In this document: positions 46,291 through 54,468 of the stretch, one piece after another | Numbering within the stretch: the first letter of the stretch is position 1 | How the letters are laid out: each line of letters starts with the position of its first letter | Origin: Mesorhizobium australicum WSM2073 | Lineage (GTDB): Bacteria > Pseudomonadota > Alphaproteobacteria > Rhizobiales > Rhizobiaceae | NCBI RefSeq assembly: GCF_000230995.2 | Contig: NC_019973.1 | Coordinates: 310,001-374,000, forward strand | Direction: 5' to 3' | DNA length: 64,000 bases | Program-made: the position numbers and the translations under genes | Notes under the pieces: generated by a model | The model's input: only the letters and a program-made list of their open reading frames with translations | Told to the model about the DNA's origin: nothing | Databases searched by the model: none

Positions 46291-47760
46291 ATGCGGCCGG
46301 CCGAGCTCGACCTCACCCGCCACACCGTTTGGCTTGAAAGCCAGACCGATTTCGCCGGCTGGCGCGACGCGGCTCGGCGGCTGGCGTTGAATGAGGTCAG
46401 ACCCGAGGACATCAGCTGGCATGTCGTAGCCGGTCTTGACCGGCCGCCAAGCGACTTGCCTGACGTGCCGCAGGGCGCTGAGCTCATTGTGCCACGCGAT
46501 TTCATCGGCCACGCCGAGACCGCCTTCTGCCATTCCGATCCCGGACGTTTCGCCTTTCTCTACAGGCTGCTGTGGCGGCTGCGCACCGAGCCCAAATTGC
46601 TGGCGATCGCATCGGATCCCGACACCAAACGGCTTGAAACCATGGAAAAGGCGGTGCGGCGCGACAGCCACAAGATGCACGCCTTCGTCCGCTTCCGGAA
46701 GATCGGTGACGGTGAGGATGAACGCTATGTCGCCTGGTTCGAACCCGACCATTTCATCGTCGAGCGCAATGCGGATTTCTTCGTCAGGCGTTTTACCGGC
46801 ATGCGCTGGACGATCCTGACGCCTTACGCGTCCGCCGATTGGGATGGCGAGAGGCTGGCGATCGGGCCGGGCGCGGCCAAGGGCGATGCGCCAGACAAGG
46901 ACGATACCGAGACGCTGTGGAGGACTTATTTCGAGAACATCTTCAATCCGGCACGCCTCAAGGTGAAGGCCATGCAAAAGGAGATGCCGAAGAAATATTG
47001 GCGGAACCTTCCCGAGGCCTCGCTCATTCCTGACTTGATCGCAGGAGCGGACGAGGCCGCCAGGGATATGATTGCGAAGATGCCGACAATGCCCGCGCCG
47101 CACCACGCCAAGGTGCAGGCGAGGCACTGGCCTAAGCATGAGCCTACCGAAGCGCCTGAGGACGATGCCGCGCACACGGTTTCCGAATTGCGCGAGGCCG
47201 CCAAGGGATGCCGCCGCTGTCCGCTTTGGCGCGATGCGACGCAGACCGTATTCGGCGAAGGGCCTGACAACGCCAAGGTGATTTTCGTCGGCGAACAGCC
47301 GGGCGACCAGGAAGACCTCGCCGGCCAGCCGTTCGTCGGCCCGGCGGGCAAGGTTTTCGATGCCATATTGGACGATGCCGGGGTCGACCGGCTGAAGGTC
47401 TACGTCACCAACGCGGTCAAGCACTTCAAATTCGAACCGCGCGGAAAACGCCGCATCCACTCCAAGCCGAATGTCGGCGAGGTTCAAGCCTGCCGCTGGT
47501 GGCTAGACCACGAGTTTGACCTGATCAAGCCGAATCTCGCCGTGGCGCTCGGCGCCACGGCGGCGCTATCCCTGCTTGGCAAGGCGGTCCCGGTGACCAA
47601 GATGCGGGGCCAGGTGATCGAACGCGAGGATGGCTTGCGTGTCTTCCTCACCATCCATCCCTCCTTCATCCTGCGCATTCGGGATCGCGCCGGCAAAGAA
47701 GCCGAACGCGAGCGGTTTTTGCAGGATATGAAGCAGGTGAAGAAGCTGATAGCGGCTTGA
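46291..47760 (+). CDS. UdgX-type uracil-DNA-binding protein with N-terminal DUF4130 domain
   Basis: A 489-residue fusion. Residues 1-240 are the DUF4130-type domain seen beside these genes, including YRLLWRLRTEPKLLAIASD. The C-terminal part is family 4-like uracil-DNA glycosylase: Cys-rich KGCRRCPLWRDA, then GEGPDNAKVIFVGEQPGDQEDLAGQPFVGPAG (as two motifs), and the UdgX-specific KRRIH loop (386-390), whose His forms a covalent bond to the abasic sugar in the characterised enzyme. It starts 2 bases after the radical SAM gene's stop, so the pair is an operon. ATG 46291 is chosen; TTG 46285 is an alternative. Confidence 0.92.
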   Translation: MRPAELDLTRHTVWLESQTDFAGWRDAARRLALNEVRPEDISWHVVAGLDRPPSDLPDVPQGAELIVPRDFIGHAETAFCHSDPGRFAFLYRLLWRLRTEPKLLAIASDPDTKRLETMEKAVRRDSHKMHAFVRFRKIGDGEDERYVAWFEPDHFIVERNADFFVRRFTGMRWTILTPYASADWDGERLAIGPGAAKGDAPDKDDTETLWRTYFENIFNPARLKVKAMQKEMPKKYWRNLPEASLIPDLIAGADEAARDMIAKMPTMPAPHHAKVQARHWPKHEPTEAPEDDAAHTVSELREAAKGCRRCPLWRDATQTVFGEGPDNAKVIFVGEQPGDQEDLAGQPFVGPAGKVFDAILDDAGVDRLKVYVTNAVKHFKFEPRGKRRIHSKPNVGEVQACRWWLDHEFDLIKPNLAVALGATAALSLLGKAVPVTKMRGQVIEREDGLRVFLTIHPSFILRIRDRAGKEAERERFLQDMKQVKKLIAA

Positions 47761-47769
47761 TCTGCCGGT

Positions 47770-49035
47770 TTAGCGGATGAGAATTGCTCGGAGATCGTTC
47801 ACGTTCGTGCCGGTCGGGCCGGGCACGAAGAGATCGCCAACGGCATTGAAGGCCGTCCAGGCATTGTTTCTGGCCAGCATCGCCTTGGCATCCACACCCG
47901 CCGCGCGCATGCGCGAAACGGTCGAGCCGTCGGCGAAGGCGCCGGCATTGTCTTCCGAGCCGTCGATGCCGTCAGTGTCGGCCGCCAGGGCGTGAATGCC
48001 TTCGATGCCATTGATGCCAATGGCGAAGGCAAGCAGGAATTCCGAATTGCGGCCACCCTTGCCTTTGGCCCGCAGCGTGACGGTGGTCTCCCCGCCCGAG
48101 AGGATCAGAACCGGCTTTTGGAAGGGCCGGTTGCGCGTCGCCACTTCGCGGGCGATGGCCGCGTGGACGCCGCCGACCTCGCGTGCTTCGCCTTCGATGG
48201 CATCGGAGAGGATGACGGCTTCGATGCCTTGCCGCCTCGCTTCCACCGCTGCCGCTTCCAGCGACACGCCGGCCGATGCGATCAGATGCACCTCGTTGCG
48301 CGCAAAGCGCTGATCGCCGGGATCTGGGGCGTCGGCCGCCGGCGACTGGATATGCGCCATGACCGCGTCCGGCAGTTTCATGCCATAGGCTGATATAGAA
48401 GCCAGGGCATTCTCACGGCTGCCGACATCGGGAACGGTTGGGCCGGAGGCGACAAGGGCCGGATTGTCGCCGGGGATGTCGGAGACCACCAGCGACACCA
48501 CCTTGGCCGGCCAGGCCGCGGCAGCCAGCCGGCCGCCTTTGATGGTGGAGAGGTGTTTGCGGATGGTATTCATCGCCGCGATCGGCGCGCCGGAGGCAAG
48601 CAGCGCCTCGTTGACGGCGATCTCGTCGGCCAGCGTCAGGCCGGCGGCCGGAGACGGCAGCAGCGCCGAACCGCCGCCGGAAATCAGCGCCACGACCAGA
48701 TCGTCCGCTGTCAGCCCTTGCACCTTCTCCAGCAGGCGCCGCGAGGCCTCGAGCCCGGCAGCGTCCGGCACCGGGTGTGCGGCCTCGATGATCTCGATGC
48801 GCTCGCATTTGGCGCCATAGCCGTAGCGGGTAACGACCAGGCCTTCGATCGTCTCATCCCAGACCTTCTCGAAGGCCGCCGCCATCTGCGCCGAGCCCTT
48901 GCCGGCACCGATGACGATGGTGCGGCCCTTCGGCTTTGCCGGCAAATGATCGCGAATGGTCTTTTCCGGATCGGCGGCCGCGACGGCGGCGTCGAAGATG
49001 GAGATGAGGAAGGATTCGGGATCGAGCACGGTCAT
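47770..49035 (-). CDS. Glycerate 2-kinase (MOFRL family)
   Basis: A 421-residue kinase phosphorylating glycerate to 2-phosphoglycerate. The nucleotide-binding start is TIVIGAGKGSAQMAAAFEKVW near 39-59, GGGSALLPSPAAGLTLAD near 121-138 is the family motif, and the C-terminal MOFRL domain contains LILSGGETTVTLRAKGKGGRNSEFLLAFA (about 310-340). ATG 49035 follows the usual family start. It lies in the purine region, where glyoxylate made from allantoin catabolism could reach glycerate and enter glycolysis; this link is inferred. Confidence 0.92.
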   Translation of the reverse strand: MTVLDPESFLISIFDAAVAAADPEKTIRDHLPAKPKGRTIVIGAGKGSAQMAAAFEKVWDETIEGLVVTRYGYGAKCERIEIIEAAHPVPDAAGLEASRRLLEKVQGLTADDLVVALISGGGSALLPSPAAGLTLADEIAVNEALLASGAPIAAMNTIRKHLSTIKGGRLAAAAWPAKVVSLVVSDIPGDNPALVASGPTVPDVGSRENALASISAYGMKLPDAVMAHIQSPAADAPDPGDQRFARNEVHLIASAGVSLEAAAVEARRQGIEAVILSDAIEGEAREVGGVHAAIAREVATRNRPFQKPVLILSGGETTVTLRAKGKGGRNSEFLLAFAIGINGIEGIHALAADTDGIDGSEDNAGAFADGSTVSRMRAAGVDAKAMLARNNAWTAFNAVGDLFVPGPTGTNVNDLRAILIR

Positions 49036-49078
49036 CCTTGGCTGCCATCGGCGATTTGCGAATAGCCGCAAGGCTGGC

Positions 49079-49206
49079 CCCGCCCCTCATCCGCCTGCCG
49101 GCACCTTCTCCCCGTATAGTGACGGGGAGAAGGGAAGCGCTCCAGCGTTGGTACGCCCCTCTCCCCGTCTCTATACGGGGAGAGGGTGAGGGTGAGGGGG
49201 AGGGGC
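49079..49206. repeat. Palindromic intergenic element of rhizobial (RIME-like) type
   Basis: Two strong hairpins fill the gap. CCTTCTCCCCGT (49104-49115) pairs with ACGGGGAGAAGG (49122-49133), and CCCTCTCCCCGT (49157-49168) pairs with ACGGGGAGAGGG (49175-49186). CCCCGTATAG and CTATACGGGG also pair across both. The flanks carry GCCCCTC and its complement. This is the kind of dispersed palindromic element known in rhizobia; copy number elsewhere cannot be judged from here. Confidence 0.8.
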
Positions 49207-49216
49207 AGCGCTGACG

Positions 49217-49723
49217 TCACGATTTTTCTTCCGGCGGCAGAGCAAGCTGGCCTGCATCGATGGCCAGGTAATCGCACAGCGCATCGACCACCACGCCATG
49301 ATCCTGGCGCTCAGGCAGGCCAGAGACCGCGATCACGCCGATGACACCGACGCCCTTGACCGCAACCGGAAAGCCGCCGCCGGCCAACACATAGTCAGCA
49401 ATATCGAGCCCCTCGCCGATCTTGAAGGTGCGGTCGGGGCGCTGCTGCTCCAGCACCAGCCGGTAAGTGCTTCTGAGATAGCGCTTCACGACATTGATTT
49501 TGCGCCGCGCCCAGTCGGGATTGGAAGCGTTCGAGCCCGGCATCGCGGCATAGAACAGCGGCCGGTCGAAGGTCCTGATGTCGACGATGATGGGCAAGTC
49601 TTCCCGGAGCGCCCGGTCGCGGATGGCCGAACCGATCTCGAAGGCGACAGCCTCGTCGAAGGCCGTGAAGACAAGCGTCTCTTCCTGTCTCTTGATCAGA
49701 GCGATGTCGTCAGCAACGGCCAT
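49217..49723 (-). CDS. UPF0303 / heme-degrading domain protein
   Basis: A 168-residue protein of the UPF0303 family, which shares the GlcG/HbpS (DUF336) fold. Landmarks are FTAFDEAVAFEIGSAIRDRA near 19-38, the Asn/Asp-rich SNASNPDWARRKINVVKRYL near 65-84 and ADYVLAGGGFPVAVKGVGVIGVIAVSGLPERQDH (from residue 109, several motifs). Its role is uncertain, with cofactor binding suspected for the fold. It lies downstream of guaD on the same strand and may be co-transcribed with the purine genes. The 3' side is the palindromic element. Confidence 0.88.
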   Translation of the reverse strand: MAVADDIALIKRQEETLVFTAFDEAVAFEIGSAIRDRALREDLPIIVDIRTFDRPLFYAAMPGSNASNPDWARRKINVVKRYLRSTYRLVLEQQRPDRTFKIGEGLDIADYVLAGGGFPVAVKGVGVIGVIAVSGLPERQDHGVVVDALCDYLAIDAGQLALPPEEKS

Positions 49724-49799
49724 GTCGTTCCCCTGTCAACTTCGCCGCACGCTTTGACCGATGGCTGCCGCCGGGTCAAGCGGGGAACACGCCGCAGTG

Positions 49800-51113
49800 C
49801 TAAATTGCGATGTCGCTCTTGGCAGGCCGCCCCGCGACATAGACCTCGCGCACCGCGCGGTCGTCTCCCAGCGTCTGCAGCAGGAACAGTTCCTGCGCCA
49901 GCGTCTCGACCGTTTCCATCCTGAGCCGCATCGCCGGCGTCGCCCTGGCATCGAGCACGACGATATCGGCGTCGGTGCCATCCTCCAGCGTGCCGATCCT
50001 GTCCGCCACCGACAGCGCCTCGGCGTTGCCACGCGTGATCTGCCAGAATGACTGGAACGGGTTGAGCTTCTCACCATTGAGCGCGATTACCTTGTAGCCC
50101 TCTTCCATGGTACGCAGCATCGAATAGTTGGTGCCGCCGCCGACATCGGTGGCGGTCGCGATGCGCAATGGCTTGTCGCGGCAGCGAAAGCGCTGATAGT
50201 CGAACAGGCCGGAGCCGAGGAACAGGTTGGAGGTCGGGCAGAATACCGCCACCGAACCGCTGTCCGACAGCGCGTCCGCCTCACGCTCCGACAAATGAAT
50301 GCAATGACCGAACAGGCTCTTTTTGCCAAGCAGCCCGTAATGTTCGTACACATCGGTGTAGTCGCGCGACCAGGGGTAGAGCTGTTGCGTGAAGGCGATC
50401 TCGGCGTGGTTTTCCGACAGATGCGTCTGCATGTGCAGGTCGGGATGTTCGCGGCACAGCGCGCCGGCCATCTCCATCTGCTCCGGTGAGGAGGTGATGG
50501 CGAAGCGTGGCGTGATGGCATAAAGCTGGCGGCCCTTGCCGTGCCACTCGGCGATCAGCGCCTTGGTGTCGTCATAGCCGGATTGCGGTGTGTCGAGCAC
50601 GCCTTCGGGCGCGTTGCGGTCCATCATCACCTTGCCGGCGATGTTGAGCATGTCGCGCGCGTGCGACTCGGCGAAGAAGGCTTCCGCCGACGCCTTGTGC
50701 ACCGAACAGTAAGCGGCGACCGTCGTCGTGCCATGGCGCACCGTCTCATCAAGGAACAGGCGCGCGATGCGGCGGCCATGCTGCGCGTTGGCGAATTTTG
50801 TTTCCTCTGGAAAGGTGTAGGTGTTCAGCCAGTCGAGCAGTTCGGCGCCATAGGAAGCGATGATCTGCATCTGCGGGAAATGCACATGGGCATCGATGAA
50901 GCCCGGCAGCAACAGATGCGGCCGGTGATCGATTTTTTTTGTCCCCTCGCCCGCCTGTTTCTCGACATCGGCGTAGGCGCCCGATGCAACGATCCTGCCG
51001 CCGCTTATCAGCAGGCCACCATCTTCCTCGTAGCGCCAGGCGGAGTGGTCGTCGATGGCTAGCGGCCAGCGCACGAAGGACAGCGTGCGGCCGCGCAGAA
51101 GTGTCGAGGTCAT
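49800..51113 (-). CDS. guaD: Guanine deaminase
   Basis: A 437-residue zinc hydrolase of the amidohydrolase superfamily converting guanine to xanthine. Metal ligands are DAHVHFPQ (His76 and His78), then QTHLSENHAEI near 230-240 and HCIHLS near 270; the catalytic Asp is in ATATDVGGGTNYSM near 320-333. The gene is 2 bases downstream of the urate hydroxylase gene on the same strand. It supplies xanthine to the XdhAB enzyme encoded nearby. Confidence 0.94.
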   Translation of the reverse strand: MTSTLLRGRTLSFVRWPLAIDDHSAWRYEEDGGLLISGGRIVASGAYADVEKQAGEGTKKIDHRPHLLLPGFIDAHVHFPQMQIIASYGAELLDWLNTYTFPEETKFANAQHGRRIARLFLDETVRHGTTTVAAYCSVHKASAEAFFAESHARDMLNIAGKVMMDRNAPEGVLDTPQSGYDDTKALIAEWHGKGRQLYAITPRFAITSSPEQMEMAGALCREHPDLHMQTHLSENHAEIAFTQQLYPWSRDYTDVYEHYGLLGKKSLFGHCIHLSEREADALSDSGSVAVFCPTSNLFLGSGLFDYQRFRCRDKPLRIATATDVGGGTNYSMLRTMEEGYKVIALNGEKLNPFQSFWQITRGNAEALSVADRIGTLEDGTDADIVVLDARATPAMRLRMETVETLAQELFLLQTLGDDRAVREVYVAGRPAKSDIAI

Positions 51114-51115
51114 GC

Positions 51116-52333
51116 TTATTTCCCCGCGCCTTCGAACCAGGCGACCAGCAGCGCCCGCTCCTTGTCGGTGATCTCTGTGACATTGGCGGGCGGCATGGCG
51201 TGGCTGCGGCCTGCCTGCAGGTAAATCTCGCGGGCATGATCAGCAATGCCCGCGTCCGTATCCAGCATCACCCCCTTGGGCGCGTGGTAGATGCCCTCGT
51301 AGACCGGCTCCGCGGCATGGCACATCGAGCAGCGGCCAAGCACGGTGTCGCGCACCGCCGGGAAATGCGCCGAAGCGATATAGACTTGCGCCGAGGCGGA
51401 AACCTTGGGTTCACCGGTCAGCACCTTCGGCACGGTCGACAGCCAGATGATGATGAGGAACAGGACAAGGGCGCCCAGCCAGGTCCAGTGCGGGTTGCCG
51501 GCACGTTTGTGCACGCTGTTGAAATAGTGGCGGATCAAGACACCGATGATGAACACCAGCGAGGCGATGACCCAGTTGAACTGCGTCCCGAACGCCAGCG
51601 GATAGTGGTTCGACAGCATCAGGAACAGCACGGGGAGCGTCAGATAGTTGTTGTGGAGCGAACGCTGCTTGGCGATCTTGCCGTACTTCGGATCCGGCTT
51701 GCGTCCTGCGATGAGGTCGGCGACGACGATCTTCTGGTTCGGAATGATGACCATGAAGACATTGGCCGACATGATCGTCGCGGTGATGGCGCCAAGATGC
51801 AGGAAGGCGGCGCGGCCGGTGAACAGATGCGTCAGTCCCCAGGCGATGAACACCAGCACGCAATAGAGAACCAGCATCAGGCCGGTGTCGCTTTTGCCGA
51901 GCGGCGAGCGGCACAGGAGATCATAGACCACCCAGCCGACGCCGATCGTCGCCATCGACAGCAGGATGCCTATTGGCACCGACATCGGCAGCACATTGGG
52001 ATCGATCAGGAACAGGTCCGCTCCGGCGTAATAAACCACGCACAGCATGGCGAAACCGGACAGCCAGGTGGCGTAGGATTCCCACTTGAACCAGGTCAGA
52101 TGCTCGGGCATCTCGGCCGGCGCCACCAGATATTTCTGGATGTGGTAGAAGCCACCGCCATGCACCTGCCATTCCTCGCCGAAGGCGCCGACGGGCATGC
52201 CTGGTCGCTGGCGCAGGCCCAGATCGAGCGCGACGAAATAGAAGGACGAGCCGATCCAGGCGATGCCGGTGACGACGTGCAGCCAGCGCACGGCGAAGCT
52301 CAGCCAGTCCCAGAAAATCGCGAAATCCATCAT
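51116..52333 (-). CDS. puuD: Membrane urate hydroxylase PuuD (cytochrome c-linked)
   Basis: A 405-residue integral membrane enzyme that oxidises urate to 5-hydroxyisourate and replaces uricase in many alphaproteobacteria. Nine hydrophobic segments span residues 1-305, with WLHVVTGIAWIGSSFYFVALD at the first and His in GGGFYHIQKYL. The C-terminal cytochrome c domain has the heme motif CSMCH (335-339) and the likely axial Met in HAMPPANV. Not to be confused with the gamma-glutamyl-GABA hydrolase that has the same symbol. ATG 52333 heads a minus-strand set puuD-guaD-UPF0303. Confidence 0.93.
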   Translation of the reverse strand: MMDFAIFWDWLSFAVRWLHVVTGIAWIGSSFYFVALDLGLRQRPGMPVGAFGEEWQVHGGGFYHIQKYLVAPAEMPEHLTWFKWESYATWLSGFAMLCVVYYAGADLFLIDPNVLPMSVPIGILLSMATIGVGWVVYDLLCRSPLGKSDTGLMLVLYCVLVFIAWGLTHLFTGRAAFLHLGAITATIMSANVFMVIIPNQKIVVADLIAGRKPDPKYGKIAKQRSLHNNYLTLPVLFLMLSNHYPLAFGTQFNWVIASLVFIIGVLIRHYFNSVHKRAGNPHWTWLGALVLFLIIIWLSTVPKVLTGEPKVSASAQVYIASAHFPAVRDTVLGRCSMCHAAEPVYEGIYHAPKGVMLDTDAGIADHAREIYLQAGRSHAMPPANVTEITDKERALLVAWFEGAGK

Positions 52334-52404
52334 TGAAGTCGTCCCTGCCGATGACGCGACTTTAAGGTGTGGCGCGTAAACGGAAAGAGGCGAGGTGTGC
52401 GATG

Positions 52405-52423
52405 ACTTTCAAAAAAAATTGGA
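52405..52423. promoter_or_regulatory. Imperfect AT-rich dyad in the puuD/lysR divergent gap
   Basis: TTTCAAA (52407-52413) and TTGGAAA (about 52419-52425) form an imperfect inverted repeat within ACTTTCAAAAAAAATTGG. It is the most AT-rich site in the gap and resembles the dyad before puuE at 61129-61141. It is a candidate operator for the LysR protein encoded next to it. Boundaries are approximate. Confidence 0.4.
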
Positions 52424-52465
52424 AAATACTAGGTTGATCCCTGCAAACCGGCGAAGGTGCTCCGC

Positions 52466-53386
52466 ATGGCCTATCTCGACAACATCGCCGTCTTCGTCCG
52501 CGTCGTCGAGCTCGGCAATCTGTCGGCGGCCGGGCGCGACATGCGCATTTCGCCGGCGGTCGCCTCGAACCGTATCAAGGAACTGGAGAAGCATCTCGGC
52601 GTCCGGCTGTTCAACCGCACGACACGGCAGTTGATGCCGACCGAGCACGGCACCGTGTTCTACTCGGGCGCGAAGCAGGTTCTGGAGGCGATCACTGAAG
52701 CGGAGGCGGCCGTCTCGGCACTGTCCGGCCAGCCGCGCGGCACCATCAAGGTGACGGCGCCGCTTGGGCTCGGCCGGCGGCTGGTGGCCTCGGGCATTCC
52801 CGATTTTCACGACAAATACCCTGATATCGAGGTGCGGCTCAGGCTCTCGGACCACAATGTCGACATCATGAAAGAGGGCATCGATGTCGCCTTCCGGCTC
52901 GGCATCATCGAGGACTCCAGCCTTCGGATGCGCGGCATCATGGAATGCGAACGTGTGTTGGTCGCCGCACCCAAATATCTTGAGGCACGCGGCGAGCCCA
53001 TGGATCCGCAGGAATTGATCGGCAGGAGACATGACTGCCTGATGCTGCGCTATTCCGGCGCACGCGAATATGTCTGGACCTTGCAAACGCCGGCCGGCCA
53101 GCAAAAATTCGAAGTGCACGGGCCCTACGACACCGATGACGGCGACGTGCTGACCGGTTGGGCTCTGTCGGGACGCGGTATCATCAACAAGCCGCGCTTC
53201 GAGGTCGAGCCGTTCATCCGCGACCGGCGGCTGAAGGTCATTCTCGCCAGCACCCCGCCTACGCCGGTGCAGTTCGCTGCCGTATATCCGCACAAGAAGC
53301 TGCAGGATCCCAAGGTGCGCCTGCTGCTCGACTTCATGGCGGAGCGCTGCCAGCGGCTGATCAAGGACATCCTGGCCGGCAAGTGA
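52466..53386 (+). CDS. LysR-family transcriptional regulator
   Basis: A 306-residue regulator. The winged HTH at the N-terminus is standard (VELGNLSAAGRDMRISPAVASNRIKELEKHLGVRLFNRTTRQ, residues 13-54). The effector domain runs from about 90 to 290. It diverges from puuD across 132 bp, so it is the best candidate for control of the purine genes, with urate, xanthine or allantoin as possible effector; this is inferred from position. ATG 52466 is preceded by GAAGG. Confidence 0.9.
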   Translation: MAYLDNIAVFVRVVELGNLSAAGRDMRISPAVASNRIKELEKHLGVRLFNRTTRQLMPTEHGTVFYSGAKQVLEAITEAEAAVSALSGQPRGTIKVTAPLGLGRRLVASGIPDFHDKYPDIEVRLRLSDHNVDIMKEGIDVAFRLGIIEDSSLRMRGIMECERVLVAAPKYLEARGEPMDPQELIGRRHDCLMLRYSGAREYVWTLQTPAGQQKFEVHGPYDTDDGDVLTGWALSGRGIINKPRFEVEPFIRDRRLKVILASTPPTPVQFAAVYPHKKLQDPKVRLLLDFMAERCQRLIKDILAGK

Positions 53387-53475
53387 CGGGCTCCTGGCCC
53401 ATCGGATCCGGTTGCCTTGCCCGAAAGCCGGCCTAGGTTGGAGCCGGATGGCTGTGCGACGTCGCTGGCAGCCAG

Positions 53476-54468
53476 ATGGGCCGCAAGATGCATCTCGCCG
53501 TTTCGCTCGACATTGCTTCTGCCACAGGGCAGGCCGGTCTGACATTCGGTGAGATCTCCGCCTTCGTGCGGAAGGCGGAGACGGCCGGTATCGAGATTGT
53601 CATGATCTCGGATTCCTTGCCGGACGGCGAGCGGTCGACCAGCCCGTTCGAAGCAACCACCCTCGTCGCCGCGCTGGCGACCGTGACCGAAAAGATCGGC
53701 CTTGTCGCCGCGGCCTCGACCGTTGCTCACCAGCCGTACAATCTGGCGCGCCGTTTTGCTTCGCTCGACATCATCAGCCATGGCCGCGCCGGCTGGAATG
53801 CGACCATGACGCAAGCGCCAGACGAAGCAGGCAATTTCAGCCGACCGGAAGAGTTCTCCGATGACGATTTTCGCCGCCGCGCCGAGGAATATATCGCCGT
53901 CGTCCAGCGCCTGTGGAACGGCTGGGATGCGGACGCGCTCCTGTTCGACAAGAGCGGCGGCCGCTTCCACGACCCCGAAAAGATGCACCTCCTCGACCAC
54001 AAGGGCGAATTCTTCTCCGTGCGCGGCCCGCTGAACGTCGCACGCTCGCCGCAGGACACGCCGGTGCTGGTGCTGTCCGGTCTGTCGGAGGCCGACTTCG
54101 ACATCGCCGCCCGCGCCGCGGACATCATCGTATGGGACGAATGGCCGGCGGTAGAGAGTAAGGCACGCTATGACGACTTCCGGCACCGCGTTTCCATGTG
54201 CGGGAGCGAACCGGATACCGTGAAGGTGCTGACCTGCATATCGCTTCCCAGCGAAGGCATCATCGGGCTGGCCGACAGGCTGGAGGAACAATTTCGGGCG
54301 AAAAGTTGCGATGGGTTTAACATCTTGATGTCACCGGAGCCTGCGGTGCTCGATGATTTCGTCCATCACGTTTTGCCCGAACTGCGGCGACGCGGCTTGT
54401 TTCGAGAGAACCACGTCGGAACAACCATGCGCGCGCATCTCGGCCTTGCCGGCGGAGGTGACCGATGA
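53476..54468 (+). CDS. LLM-class flavin-dependent monooxygenase, first copy
   Basis: A 330-residue luciferase-like (NtaA/SnaA/DszA) flavin monooxygenase, shorter than the usual 430 residues. It has AAASTVAHQPYNLARRFASLDIISHGRAGWNATMT near 77-112, with the FMN-binding RAGWN, and DAGRxxR-equivalent region QGTP. It lacks part of the family's middle domain. Its end overlaps the second copy's start by 4 bases, so the two form an operon, downstream of the LysR gene and convergent with xdhC. It requires a separate reductase; substrate unknown. Confidence 0.85.
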   Translation: MGRKMHLAVSLDIASATGQAGLTFGEISAFVRKAETAGIEIVMISDSLPDGERSTSPFEATTLVAALATVTEKIGLVAAASTVAHQPYNLARRFASLDIISHGRAGWNATMTQAPDEAGNFSRPEEFSDDDFRRRAEEYIAVVQRLWNGWDADALLFDKSGGRFHDPEKMHLLDHKGEFFSVRGPLNVARSPQDTPVLVLSGLSEADFDIAARAADIIVWDEWPAVESKARYDDFRHRVSMCGSEPDTVKVLTCISLPSEGIIGLADRLEEQFRAKSCDGFNILMSPEPAVLDDFVHHVLPELRRRGLFRENHVGTTMRAHLGLAGGGDR

